From an uncultured Chlorobiota bacterium (GTDB lineage Bacteria; Bacteroidota; Kapaibacteriia; OLB7), in contig CAMLOB010000013.1 in the NCBI GenBank assembly GCA_946481475.1, positions 1 to 16,470 of the forward strand: DNA of 16,470 nt, written 5' to 3'. The notes below the pieces were generated by a model that saw only the letters and a program-made list of their open reading frames with translations, had not been told where the DNA came from and searched no databases. This document shows, piece after piece, positions 1-7,835 of the stretch (its first letter is position 1; each line of letters opens with the position of its first letter). The position numbers and the translations under genes were made by a program.

Positions 1-736
1 CCCGCAGATCGTTCAGCAACCGGAACATAGGGTCAGCCCGCACTGCGTAGAGAAGGCTGTCGTGATCGGTGAGGATTCGGCGGGGAGAGGAGATCGAGAG
101 AATACGTCCCGATCCCATCAGGGCGATCCGGTCGCACCGGGCCGCTTCGTCCATATAGGGAGTGGAGACCAGAATGGTGATCTCCCGTTCCCGCAGCCTT
201 CCGAGCATCTCCCAGAACTCCTTGCGGGAGACCGGATCGACGCCGGTTGTCGGTTCGTCCAGGAAGAGGATGGATGGCTTGTGGATCAGCGCGCAGCAGA
301 GAGCCAGCTTCTGTTTCATCCCGCCGGAGAGCTTCCCCGCCCGTCGATCCCTGAAGGGTTCGATCTGGACGTAGATGTCCCGAATCAGGTCGTAGTTCTC
401 CCGGACCGTCGTTCTGAAAACCCGGGCAAAGAAATTCAGGTTCTCCTCGACGCTCAGGTCCTGATACAGAGAGAACCGTCCCGGCATGTAGCCGACGCGG
501 CTGCGAATCTCCCTGTAGTCCCGCACCACGTCGAAACCGTCGACGCGGGCTTCTCCCTTGTCGGGAATCAGCAGGGAGGTAAGGATGCGGAAGAGCGTCG
601 TCTTTCCGGCTCCGTCCGGACCGATCAGGCCGAAGATCTCTCCACGCTCCACGCGGAACGATACATCATCGAGCGCAGTGACCTCCCCCTTCCCGTAGGT
701 CATCACGAGTCGGTCGGCGAGAACGGCCGGTTCCAT
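1..736 (-). CDS. ABC transporter ATP-binding protein, C-terminus beyond the window
   Basis: ATPase subunit of an ABC exporter, acting at the cytoplasmic face of the inner membrane. Translation from the ATG at 736 gives 245 residues before the window edge. Visible motifs are Walker A GPDGAGKTT (residues 39-47), signature LSGGMKQ (about 135-141), Walker B ILFLDEPTTG (D160, E161) and a D-loop GVDP. The H-loop reads STPYMDEA, with Pro where most ABC ATPases have His. GPDGAGKTT instead of GPNGAGKTT is, from memory, typical of the YbhF/YhiH/RbbA branch. The start codon overlaps the stop of the HlyD gene by one base (TGATG), implying translational coupling. Permease genes are expected beyond position 1. 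The general function is secure; the exported substrate cannot be read from the sequence. Confidence 0.93.
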   Translation of the reverse strand, partial: MEPAVLADRLVMTYGKGEVTALDDVSFRVERGEIFGLIGPDGAGKTTLFRILTSLLIPDKGEARVDGFDVVRDYREIRSRVGYMPGRFSLYQDLSVEENLNFFARVFRTTVRENYDLIRDIYVQIEPFRDRRAGKLSGGMKQKLALCCALIHKPSILFLDEPTTGVDPVSRKEFWEMLGRLREREITILVSTPYMDEAARCDRIALMGSGRILSISSPRRILTDHDSLLYAVRADPMFRLLNDLR

Positions 737-1632
737 CAGAACTTCACCTCGCCGTACATGCCGATCTTCAGCGAGCCGTCGTTCGGGACCGCGATCTTGA
801 CTGCGTAGACAAGGTTGGTCCGTTCATCTTTTGTCCGGATCGTCTTCGGCGTGAACTCCGCCTCGTCGGCAATCCAGGTGATCGTTCCGGTCAGTTCTCT
901 GTATGTCTCGGGACCGTCATCGACGAAGATCCGGGCCGAGTCTCCGAGCCTGATCCGTGCGAAGTCGTTCCCGTCGACGTAAGCCCGCAGGACCATCGTC
1001 GAGAGGTCGGCGATGCGGTAGAGGGCTTTTCCCGGAGCGGTCACCTCCTCCTGCTCGGCGTAGGTGGCCAGCACCCTTCCGTCGATCGGATTGATGATGG
1101 TGGAGCGGGCGATCTTGTCGTTGATCTGTTCGATCTGCGCCACGAGGGGACCGGTCTGCGCTTCGAGGCTCTTTGTTGTGACCCCGAGCGACGATTGTGC
1201 CGCCCGGAGTTGCTTCCGGGCAACCTCCAGTTGCGTCTCCGCATCGTCGAGCTGCTTTGCCGGAATCGCCCCGACTTCAACAAGCTGTGCCAGGCGTTCT
1301 TTCTCCCGCTTTGCGGCGGAGACGCTCTCCTGCATAGCGGCGATCTGGGTGGCGACGTCGGGGGTCTGACTCAGCGTTGCCCGTATCTGTGCCTGAAGCT
1401 GATCTTTCTGAAGCTGCAACTGCCTGTCGTCGACCGCACCGACGATCTCGTTTGCTTTCAAGGTTTTCCCTTCCCTTACATCGAACCGGACGAGGCGACC
1501 TCCGACTTCGGAGGAGACGATCAGTTCATCGGCTTCGAAGACTCCTTCGGCGTCGAACGTCTGCTCGTCGCTGCCGCAACCGGCGAAGAGGAGAAGGGAG
1601 AAGAGAAGAAGAATCGATGTGCGCGCAATCAT
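736..1632 (-). CDS. HlyD-family periplasmic adaptor, predicted lipoprotein
   Basis: Membrane fusion protein of an efflux system, 298 aa, bridging the inner-membrane ABC transporter to the outer membrane. It starts with a lipoprotein signal ending in the lipobox LFAGC (Cys19). A first lipoyl/barrel half follows (VSSEVGGRLVRFDVREGKTL), then a long alpha-helical hairpin rich in Gln, Ala, Lys and Glu (about residues 75-175), and a second half with the typical TIINPIDGRVLATYAEQEEV and APGKALYRIADLS. The C-terminal barrel contains LRAYVDGNDFARIRLGD. Its ATG overlaps the end of the upstream TetR gene (ATGA, 4 nt), and its stop overlaps the ABC ATPase start. The arrangement TetR-HlyD-ATPase matches the cecR-ybhG-ybhF type of operon. 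Substrate is unknown. Confidence 0.92.
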   Translation of the reverse strand: MIARTSILLLFSLLLFAGCGSDEQTFDAEGVFEADELIVSSEVGGRLVRFDVREGKTLKANEIVGAVDDRQLQLQKDQLQAQIRATLSQTPDVATQIAAMQESVSAAKREKERLAQLVEVGAIPAKQLDDAETQLEVARKQLRAAQSSLGVTTKSLEAQTGPLVAQIEQINDKIARSTIINPIDGRVLATYAEQEEVTAPGKALYRIADLSTMVLRAYVDGNDFARIRLGDSARIFVDDGPETYRELTGTITWIADEAEFTPKTIRTKDERTNLVYAVKIAVPNDGSLKIGMYGEVKF

Positions 1633-2264
1633 TTCGCCCCTCCGGTCGGTATGGCTTGCAGATCTCGGATAATCAATTCGGCCACGCTCTTCTTTCTGGA
1701 CCGCATCAGCTTCCGGAAGCGGTCATCGCTGATGCCGATCACTGCCTGGATCATCGGTTTGCCGATGAAGGGGAAGCGGTTCAGGGCGAGGATATTGATG
1801 AGGAGGTCGACCGGATCGACTTCCCGTATGTCCCCGTTGGCAATCCCCTCCTTCACCTGTCGGGAGAACTCCCGGAAGAGTCCGGAGATACCGGCGTCTC
1901 CGGCCCGCCTTGCTACATGTTCGGGGTTGCGCGCAACTTCCGAGATGATGAACAACGGCATCTCCGGATGTGCCGTCAGCAGGTCGATATCTTCCTCGAC
2001 CATCATCCGGATTTTTTCCACGAGCGGTCGTTCCGAGGCGAGGATGGAGAAGAATGCGATCTGGAACCGGCCGAGGAGATCGGTGAAGATCACGTCGAAC
2101 AATTTCTCCTTCGAGCGAAAGTAGTAGTGGAGCAACGCCTTGTTGATGCCGGCTTCGTCGGCTATCTGCTGCATCCGCGCGCCGTTGAATCCGTGGTCGA
2201 TGAAGACCTTCCGTGCGGCCTCCAGAATGCGCTGTTCCGTCGTGACGTCCCGTTCTTTTTTCAT
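1629..2264 (-). CDS. TetR/AcrR-family transcriptional regulator
   Basis: Probable local repressor of the efflux operon, 211 aa. The N-terminal helix-turn-helix spans roughly residues 10-55 and follows the TetR pattern: RILEAARKVFIDHGFNGARM, then IADEAGINKALLHYYFRSKE and KLFDVIF. The C-terminal ligand/dimer domain is the variable all-helical part and includes an HPEMPLFIISEVARNPE stretch, seen in the CecR-like group. I chose the ATG at 2264. A TTG at 2300 would add 12 residues, but it lies inside the candidate promoter and would place the operator within the coding sequence. The stop overlaps the HlyD start by 4 nt, so regulator and exporter are co-transcribed. Two palindromes immediately upstream are likely binding sites. 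The ligand is not predictable. Confidence 0.92.
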   Translation of the reverse strand: MKKERDVTTEQRILEAARKVFIDHGFNGARMQQIADEAGINKALLHYYFRSKEKLFDVIFTDLLGRFQIAFFSILASERPLVEKIRMMVEEDIDLLTAHPEMPLFIISEVARNPEHVARRAGDAGISGLFREFSRQVKEGIANGDIREVDPVDLLINILALNRFPFIGKPMIQAVIGISDDRFRKLMRSRKKSVAELIIRDLQAIPTGGAK

Positions 2265-2278
2265 GTTGCCTGAAGAGT

Positions 2279-2294
2279 TTAACCGTTTGGTTAA
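2279..2294. promoter_or_regulatory. Candidate TetR operator I, palindrome TTAACC-GTTT-GGTTAA
   Basis: A perfect 6-4-6 inverted repeat lies 15 nt upstream of the TetR start codon. It begins 3 bp downstream of the candidate -7 element, where transcription would start. The size and position fit TetR-family autoregulatory operators. Binding by this particular regulator is inference. Confidence 0.65.
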
Positions 2295-2297
2295 CAG

Positions 2298-2329
2298 CAA
2301 ACATACGGTCTTCCGTATTCACGGACAAG
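2298..2329 (-). promoter_or_regulatory. Candidate Bacteroidota-type promoter of the TetR-HlyD-ABC operon
   Basis: On the minus strand, TATGTTTG (2305-2298) matches the Bacteroidota -7 consensus TAnnTTTG exactly. CTTG (2329-2326) sits 20 nt upstream, as the -33 element. Transcription would start within operator I. The assignment depends on the organism having a Bacteroidota-type sigma factor. Confidence 0.45.
2303..2318. promoter_or_regulatory. Candidate TetR operator II, palindrome ATACGG-TCTT-CCGTAT
   Basis: A second perfect 6-4-6 inverted repeat is centred 24 bp from operator I. It overlaps the spacer and the upstream edge of the candidate -7 element. The half-site differs from that of operator I, so it may bind the same protein weakly or belong to another factor. 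Confidence 0.5.
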
Positions 2330-2442
2330 AGGGGACGGCAATGAAAAAATGTGCGGGAAGATCGGCGAAAAATCGTCTGCGTCGATCCGTCTGCGAACCA
2401 CTCCGAGTAACCTTCTTCCCGCTTGCTGGTATGTTGGCGCAG

Positions 2443-2460
2443 GACGGTCAGCGGACCGTC
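2443..2460. repeat. Small inverted repeat upstream of the first exported gene
   Basis: GACGGTC-AGCG-GACCGTC is a perfect 7-bp stem with a 4-nt loop, about 40 nt upstream of the start at 2501. It could be a leader hairpin or an operator. Otherwise the 236-bp gap 2265-2500 shows only the divergent TetR control region and no convincing plus-strand promoter. Confidence 0.35.
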
Positions 2461-2500
2461 ATCACGTTCCCGACAAACCACTACCCACGGAGGTGCCGCC

Positions 2501-2923
2501 ATGAAACAGGTACTGATTCTACTCTTCGTTCTCGCCCTCTTTATCGTTGCCACAGCGCTGCAGGCGCAGGCCGCAGGAGCCGTTGCGGGGACCCTCACCG
2601 ATGAAAATGGAGAGCCGGTTCCGGGAGGGACGGTTCTCGTCGTCGGCACCAGGCGCGGCGCGGCAACCGATGCAGACGGAGCATTTCGCATTCACGGGCT
2701 TTTGCCGGGAAGCTACAGGCTGAGAATCACCTGTGTCGGCAGTGTCGATACGGTTATCCGCACTGTAAGGGTAGAGGCCGGGAAGACGGCAGAGATTCAC
2801 GGTCAACTGCAGTCGGGTGGGGAGATCCCTGAAGAACTTATATGCAGAGTCGGTCATCCTCATGTCGATCCAACCACCACCGGCAAGATCACTGAAATCT
2901 CCGGCGAGGAATTGCTCAGGTAA
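2501..2923 (+). CDS. Short exported protein with a carboxypeptidase-regulatory-like domain
   Basis: 140-aa secreted or periplasmic protein of unknown role. The ATG at 2501 follows a strong ribosome binding site (GGAGG, 7-nt spacing) and is preferred over an upstream in-frame start at 2423. A Sec signal peptide (about residues 1-24, ending LQAQA) precedes one beta-sandwich domain of the CarboxypepD_reg-like type. That domain has the usual pattern GTLTDENGEPVPGGTVLV, TDADGAF, GLLPGSYRLRI. The protein ends soon after with GKITEISGEELLR, which resembles the first strand of a TonB plug domain. It looks like the N-terminal module of its two downstream neighbours without their vWA part. It could be a truncated copy or a genuine small module; the reading frame is intact. 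Confidence 0.8.
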   Translation: MKQVLILLFVLALFIVATALQAQAAGAVAGTLTDENGEPVPGGTVLVVGTRRGAATDADGAFRIHGLLPGSYRLRITCVGSVDTVIRTVRVEAGKTAEIHGQLQSGGEIPEELICRVGHPHVDPTTTGKITEISGEELLR

Positions 2924-3003
2924 CAACACTTGCCTTTGACGTTGTCCCGATCCGGTCTTTCTCTCCTCCCGAACCATTAACCCGATTTCACGGAGCCGTC
3001 ACC

Positions 3004-4794
3004 ATGCAACGCATACTACTCTGCACACTCTTCGCCATTATTCTTTCAGCCCTGCATCTTCCGGCGCAGACGACCGGGACGCTTGAGGGGAGGGTCCTTG
3101 ATGAAAGTGGATATCCTGTTCCGGGGGCGACGGTTCTGGTATTAGCTACAAGTCGCGGTGCGGCGACTGATGTCAACGGAATGTTTTGCATTGCGGGGCT
3201 TTCGCCGGGGAGCTATACGATAAGAGTGACGTCGGTTGGTTGTAGCGATACGCTTGTGAGCTTAACGACCATTGTTGCAGCGCAGGCAACAATAGAGAAC
3301 TTTGCCTTTACTCTTCCGGGAGAAGGTGAGCAAGGGGTTGTGAACAGGCCTCGCCGTATAAAGAAGGTCGATGGTATGGTCACTATCTGTCCAAGAGTAT
3401 CCGACAGTGCAGGTGTGTTGGAGAGCACACACACATCCATGTTCAGTTCCATTGCGCGTCCGGCCCGAGTGAAATCTGCCGACGGCGGTTTCAATATCCG
3501 TAGACCCGGCAGTGTCCGTATTCGAAGGGATGGGTTCGAGATTACCGATCCGAATCCTCAGGGAGAGACGGGTGCTGTGCGGCCACTGCGACCTTCTCCC
3601 TATACATCCGACCGGGAAAGACTTTCCGAACTCTCGAGCTATGGAGGCAAGATTGAAAACAAGTCGGAAAAGTCCGGCACTGCCGAACACTCTTTACCAT
3701 CTATCGCTCCGAATCAGTTGACCGCAGGAGAGTGGAGTGATCTGGAAGAGTGGAATTTCTGGACCTCTCTCATCACCTCGAACGAATGGGCATCGGTGAA
3801 AACATACTGGGGCATGGGAAACGGAGAACGGATTTCGGTTCGCGTCGATAACGGAAGTTCTCCGATTCCTGATGCCGTCGTGCAGTTGTTCGGAAACGAC
3901 GGTTCTCTCCTCTGGACGGCACGCTCCGATAATTTCGGTCGTGCCGAACTTTTTACCGGATTTGATGCCGATGTGGATGAGGCACCCTGCGATATCCTTG
4001 TCTCTTCCGGCGGAAAAGAAGTCCGTCTCAAAAATGTGGATCCGGCGCGTGAAGGCAAAGAGTACGGTGATCCGCTGGTCGTCCGCATGCGAGGCGACGT
4101 GCCGGAGTTGAAAACCATCGACCTGATGTTCGCAATCGACGCCACCGGTTCGATGGCCGATGAACTGCGGTACATCAGGGCTGAACTGGAGAGCGTTATC
4201 CGGCGGGTGAAAGAGAAGTTGGGAGATGAGGAAGTCATCCTGCGGATAAGTATAACTCTCTACCGGGACTATGGCGATGAATTCCTTGTCTATTCCACAG
4301 AGTTCACCGGGAACGTTGAGGAGATCATCACTTTCCTGCGAGCACAGAAAGCGGAGGGGGGCGGAGATTGGCCGGAAGCGGTAGATCAGGCGTTGAGGAA
4401 TGCGATCCGGGATCATCACTGGAGTCCTGAAGCGCAATCCCGTTTTCTGTTCCTGGTGCTCGATGCTCCTCCCCATTATAACGTTAACGATCTGAACCTG
4501 ATACGACAGATGACAAGGGAAGCCGCCGCCAAAGGCATACGCATTATTCCCGTTGCAAGCAGCGGCGTCAGCAAGGAGACGGAATTCCTGTTGCGGATGC
4601 TCGGACTGCATACCGGGGGGACTTATGTCTTCCTGACCGATCACAGCGATATCGGGGCATCCCACGTCGAGTCGACAATCGGCGGATATGCGGTTGAGTT
4701 CCTGGATGATCTGCTGGTGCGGCTCATCGTGCAGTACACCAGTCCTCCTGAATCGCTTGATAATATATCTTCCCGCAAACCTGAGATCCGGTAA
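3004..4794 (+). CDS. Exported vWA-domain protein with N-terminal carboxypeptidase-regulatory-like domain
   Basis: 596-aa predicted exported protein. Order: signal peptide (1 to about 22, ending LPAQ); carboxypeptidase-regulatory-like domain (about 24-105: GRVLDESGYPVPGATVLVL, TDVNGMF, GLSPGSYTIRV); a short plug-like stretch (about 160-185: GGFNIRR, then RRDGFEITDP); a low-complexity linker; a second beta-sandwich-like segment (about 276-365); and a C-terminal vWA domain (about 375-580). The metal-binding site reads D379-A-T381-G-S383, with GGGD at D455 and LDAPPH at D487. This DATGSM class differs from the DVSGSM class next door. GGAG lies 8 nt before the ATG. vWA domains usually mediate metal-dependent protein binding; no catalytic residues were seen. 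Partner and localisation (periplasm or surface) are inference. Confidence 0.88.
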   Translation: MQRILLCTLFAIILSALHLPAQTTGTLEGRVLDESGYPVPGATVLVLATSRGAATDVNGMFCIAGLSPGSYTIRVTSVGCSDTLVSLTTIVAAQATIENFAFTLPGEGEQGVVNRPRRIKKVDGMVTICPRVSDSAGVLESTHTSMFSSIARPARVKSADGGFNIRRPGSVRIRRDGFEITDPNPQGETGAVRPLRPSPYTSDRERLSELSSYGGKIENKSEKSGTAEHSLPSIAPNQLTAGEWSDLEEWNFWTSLITSNEWASVKTYWGMGNGERISVRVDNGSSPIPDAVVQLFGNDGSLLWTARSDNFGRAELFTGFDADVDEAPCDILVSSGGKEVRLKNVDPAREGKEYGDPLVVRMRGDVPELKTIDLMFAIDATGSMADELRYIRAELESVIRRVKEKLGDEEVILRISITLYRDYGDEFLVYSTEFTGNVEEIITFLRAQKAEGGGDWPEAVDQALRNAIRDHHWSPEAQSRFLFLVLDAPPHYNVNDLNLIRQMTREAAAKGIRIIPVASSGVSKETEFLLRMLGLHTGGTYVFLTDHSDIGASHVESTIGGYAVEFLDDLLVRLIVQYTSPPESLDNISSRKPEIR

Positions 4795-4869
4795 GTTTGG
4801 AGAGCAGATATGAAAACGACTACCGGCAGTCAACCAGGACATCCATTCAACATTATCGGAGCGAACGCC

Positions 4870-6975
4870 ATGCAACGCACACTACTCTGTACACTCTTCG
4901 CCCTTGTTCTTTCAGTCCTGCATCTTCCGGCGCAGACGACCGGGACGCTTGAGGGAAGAGTGGTTGATGAAAAGGGAGCTCCGGTTCCGGGGGCAACGGT
5001 TCTGGTGCTGGGCACAAGCCGCGGCACGGCAACGGACGTGAACGGAGGGTTTCGCATCTGGGGACTTCAACCGGGAAGCTACACAATGCAGGTAACCGCA
5101 GTCGCGGCAAATGATACGCTTAGGCGGGTGATCACAATTGCTGCGGAAGATACAACGGTGGAGAACTTCGTTATGGTGCTGATGAAAATAGGGACGGATG
5201 AGGTTGTGCTGTACTCCCTGAGAAATACAAAGCCGGGAGGAACAGGATATCTACAGGGGAATCCAGCGATCTGGGATGAAGTCATCGAAGGTTCAACAGA
5301 ACGTACCTCCGGTATTGCCAAAACAGGTGGCTCGATCTGGATTGACGGGTCCAACAGCGAAACGTCGGTCTTCGGTGCCGTTGCCCGGGATGCTACTGCG
5401 GGATCGGCCTACGGCGGTTACAACATCCGCGGGGGTCGCGGCAATCAAACGTCGGTTCGTCGTGATGGATTTGAGATCACCGACCCGTTGGTTGGAACTG
5501 GTGAACTTCATGAAAAGGAAGAGGAAGACATCGAGCAGATGATCGACTCCACACCCACTACACTTTACGAAAATCCCTTCCGCGCAACCGCATCCGGTCC
5601 CTACTCCACCTTCTCGATCGACGTGGACAACGGAAGCTACACGAATGTGCGGGGCTATCTCTCGCGTGGAACGCTTCCACCGGCCGAGGCGGTCCGGATC
5701 GAGGAGATGATCAACTATTTCTCGTACAGTTACCCAGACCCAGCAGGCCATCACCCCTTTGATTTTCACTCGGAGGTGGTCGTCTCTCCCTGGAACGACG
5801 ACCACCTCCTTGAGCGAGTCGCATTGCAGGGACGGAACGTCCACCCGGAGCAGGCCCCTCCCTCGAACCTCGTCTTTCTCATCGACGTTTCCGGTTCGAT
5901 GATGGGTGACCTCCCTCTTCTCAAACAATCGTTCGACAAACTGATCGACCAACTCCGTCCGGAAGACCGGGTCGCCATCGTGGTCTATGCCGGGGCGGCC
6001 GGGCTTGTGCTGGAGTCGACGCCCGGTTCGCAGAAGGAGAAGATTCGTGCGGCGATCACCCGGCTGAGTGCAGGAGGCTCGACCGCCGGTGGGGCCGGCA
6101 TCGCGCTTGCCTATAACACCGCCCGGGCGAACTTCCTTCCCGAAGGAAACAACCGTGTGATCCTGGCGACCGACGGCGACTTCAACGTCGGGGTCTCCTC
6201 ACAGGACGGACTGGTCTCCCTGATCGAAGAAAAAAGGAAAGAGGGAATCTTCCTGAGCGTACTCGGCTTCGGGCACGGGAATTATCAGGACGAAAAGATG
6301 GAGGGACTGGCCGACCACGGCAACGGCAACTACTACTATATCGACCGGTTGGACGAGGGAGAGCGCGTGCTGGCAAGCGAGATGAGCGGGACGCTCTACA
6401 CGATTGCGAAGGATGTGAAGCTGCAGATCAAGTTCAATCCCGAGAAGGTGGCGGCCTACCGGCTGATCGGCTACGAGAACCGGGTGCTGGCCGCCCGTGA
6501 TTTCAACGACGACACGAAGGATGCCGGAGAACTGGGAGCCGGGCATCAGGTGACGGCTCTCTACGAGGTCGTTCCGGTCGGTGCCGAGGTCGGCTATACG
6601 GTCGACACCGCAAAGGGGGATGACTATCGGCTCGATGCCGATGAGGAGATCCCGACGTTCTTTACGGCGAACGATCTTCTCCTTGCCCGGCTCCGCTACA
6701 AGGACCCGGCCGACAGTATCAGCAGGCTGATCGAGCATCTTGTTCTGGACGAACAAAAGTCGCTGGAGAAGGGGAGCGAATCGACCCGCTTTGCCGCAGC
6801 GGTGGCCGGGTGGGGGATGTTGCTGCGGGGTTCTGCCTATCGCGGGACGATCACGTATGATGATGTGCTCCGCTGGGGCGGGGGGAATGACGGAGATGAA
6901 CGCCGGAAGGAGTTTCTTGAGTTGGTGGAAAAGTCGAGGGAGCTGGTTGGCAAGGAGGGGATAAGTGTTCGGTAG
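4870..6975 (+). CDS. YfbK-family vWA protein fused to a carboxypeptidase-regulatory-like domain
   Basis: 701-aa predicted exported protein. The start at 4870 is chosen because it aligns exactly with the start of the upstream paralogue and has the same GGAG plus 8-nt spacing; an in-frame ATG at 4810 would bury the signal peptide. Order: signal peptide (ending LPAQ, about 22); regulatory-like domain (about 24-105); TonB-plug-like stretch (about 182-206, GGYNIRGGRGNQ then RRDGFEITDP); YfbK N-terminal segment (about 245-285, STFSIDVDNGSYTNVR, RIEEMINYF); vWA domain with a full metal site D339-V-S341-G-S343, T405 and D435 (TDGDFNVG); and a C-terminal region matching the YfbK C-terminal family (about 520-690). 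The first 84 nt differ from the upstream gene at only five positions. E. coli YfbK has no firm function, so only the family is assigned. Confidence 0.9.
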   Translation: MQRTLLCTLFALVLSVLHLPAQTTGTLEGRVVDEKGAPVPGATVLVLGTSRGTATDVNGGFRIWGLQPGSYTMQVTAVAANDTLRRVITIAAEDTTVENFVMVLMKIGTDEVVLYSLRNTKPGGTGYLQGNPAIWDEVIEGSTERTSGIAKTGGSIWIDGSNSETSVFGAVARDATAGSAYGGYNIRGGRGNQTSVRRDGFEITDPLVGTGELHEKEEEDIEQMIDSTPTTLYENPFRATASGPYSTFSIDVDNGSYTNVRGYLSRGTLPPAEAVRIEEMINYFSYSYPDPAGHHPFDFHSEVVVSPWNDDHLLERVALQGRNVHPEQAPPSNLVFLIDVSGSMMGDLPLLKQSFDKLIDQLRPEDRVAIVVYAGAAGLVLESTPGSQKEKIRAAITRLSAGGSTAGGAGIALAYNTARANFLPEGNNRVILATDGDFNVGVSSQDGLVSLIEEKRKEGIFLSVLGFGHGNYQDEKMEGLADHGNGNYYYIDRLDEGERVLASEMSGTLYTIAKDVKLQIKFNPEKVAAYRLIGYENRVLAARDFNDDTKDAGELGAGHQVTALYEVVPVGAEVGYTVDTAKGDDYRLDADEEIPTFFTANDLLLARLRYKDPADSISRLIEHLVLDEQKSLEKGSESTRFAAAVAGWGMLLRGSAYRGTITYDDVLRWGGGNDGDERRKEFLELVEKSRELVGKEGISVR

Positions 6976-7079
6976 GACTCGACTGAAGTTGAGGAAGTGC
7001 CGACTGTTGTAAGAAGAACGGCCGATCCTGTTCCAACTGTAGATCTTCAATAAATGCAGACAAAACCAAGGACAGCACC

Positions 7080-7784
7080 ATGAGGCTCTGTAGAATGTCC
7101 CCTTCCGGAAGCGGGTTGCTTCTTGCCGTAATAGTCGCCGGCTGCACAAACACGGTCGATCCTCCCGGCCCGCACGTGATGCCCGGTATCGGCAGTTCCT
7201 ATATGATGACGGAGCTGACGCAGGATGACGACCCGGCCTCCCCCGATCGGTTCGATTCGGTCGGTTATACCGTGGCCGCCCGGGTCGGTTCGTATCAGGG
7301 AATGCAGAACGTCACGCAGTGCAGCGGGCCTCGGCAGACGACGCTCTATCTCCTCTACCACGAGAACGGTTATCTCTCCCGCTACTATTCGGGGACATAC
7401 TTCAACGTCGACGCCTACCTCCTTCCCCCCTACTGGGTGAAGTTCCCGTATGGCGGATCGGGAAAAGAGGAGACGGTTCTTTTCGACACGGTCGACGGCG
7501 GTCGCAGGATCAGTTATCGGTTCGCAGCGGAGGAGAAGGGAGCCGAGGAAGTGGAGATCGACGGAATGAAGCTCACGGGGCGGCGACTCGACTACACCTT
7601 TACGTTCAGGATCGAGGAAGAGGACGTGACGATCACGACTTCAGGACGAACGCTCTACGTCCCCTCGATCGGCTGGGCCGCCTGGACCGAGGAGACGACC
7701 GAGCGGCGACAGGAAGGGGGAGTGACGAGCAGGACAAGCAAGCGAAGCGAACTGGTGGAGTATGTGGTGGTGAGGGATGCGTGA
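7080..7784 (+). CDS. Predicted lipoprotein, member 1 of a local three-gene family
   Basis: 234 aa, not recognised by name. A hydrophobic signal ends in the lipobox IVAGC (Cys22), followed by a short Pro-rich linker. The mature part is predicted mostly beta and carries motifs shared with the next two genes: GSSY near residue 40, YQGMQN, a short NGYL segment, YWVKFPYGG, and a late VPSIGWAAW that aligns with WFAPQIGYL and WYAPELKYF in the neighbours. The start is preceded by AAGGA; an alternative ATG at 7095 would also keep the lipobox. Anchoring in the outer or inner membrane cannot be decided from the sequence. Confidence 0.78.
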   Translation: MRLCRMSPSGSGLLLAVIVAGCTNTVDPPGPHVMPGIGSSYMMTELTQDDDPASPDRFDSVGYTVAARVGSYQGMQNVTQCSGPRQTTLYLLYHENGYLSRYYSGTYFNVDAYLLPPYWVKFPYGGSGKEETVLFDTVDGGRRISYRFAAEEKGAEEVEIDGMKLTGRRLDYTFTFRIEEEDVTITTSGRTLYVPSIGWAAWTEETTERRQEGGVTSRTSKRSELVEYVVVRDA

Positions 7785-7799
7785 CGTGCCGGAATTTCT

Positions 7800-7835
7800 G
7801 AATGATGATTGTCGAATGTCGAATGACGATTGTCG
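7800..7835. repeat. Short imperfect direct repeat in the intergenic gap
   Basis: Two 15-nt copies of GAATGAYGATTGTCG (7800-7814 and 7821-7835, one mismatch) are separated by AATGTC. They look like a small low-complexity expansion. The rest of the gap 7785-7999 shows no clear terminator or promoter. Confidence 0.4.

Noticed and set aside
2341..2604. Small plus-strand open frame starting MKKCAGRSAKNRL
   Set aside because: No ribosome binding site; it overlaps the 2501 gene out of frame, and its composition is basic and featureless. It is probably untranslated leader.
3694..4875. 393-aa open frame antisense to the first vWA gene
   Set aside because: No domain pattern, and it overlaps a well-supported gene on the other strand; an antisense shadow.
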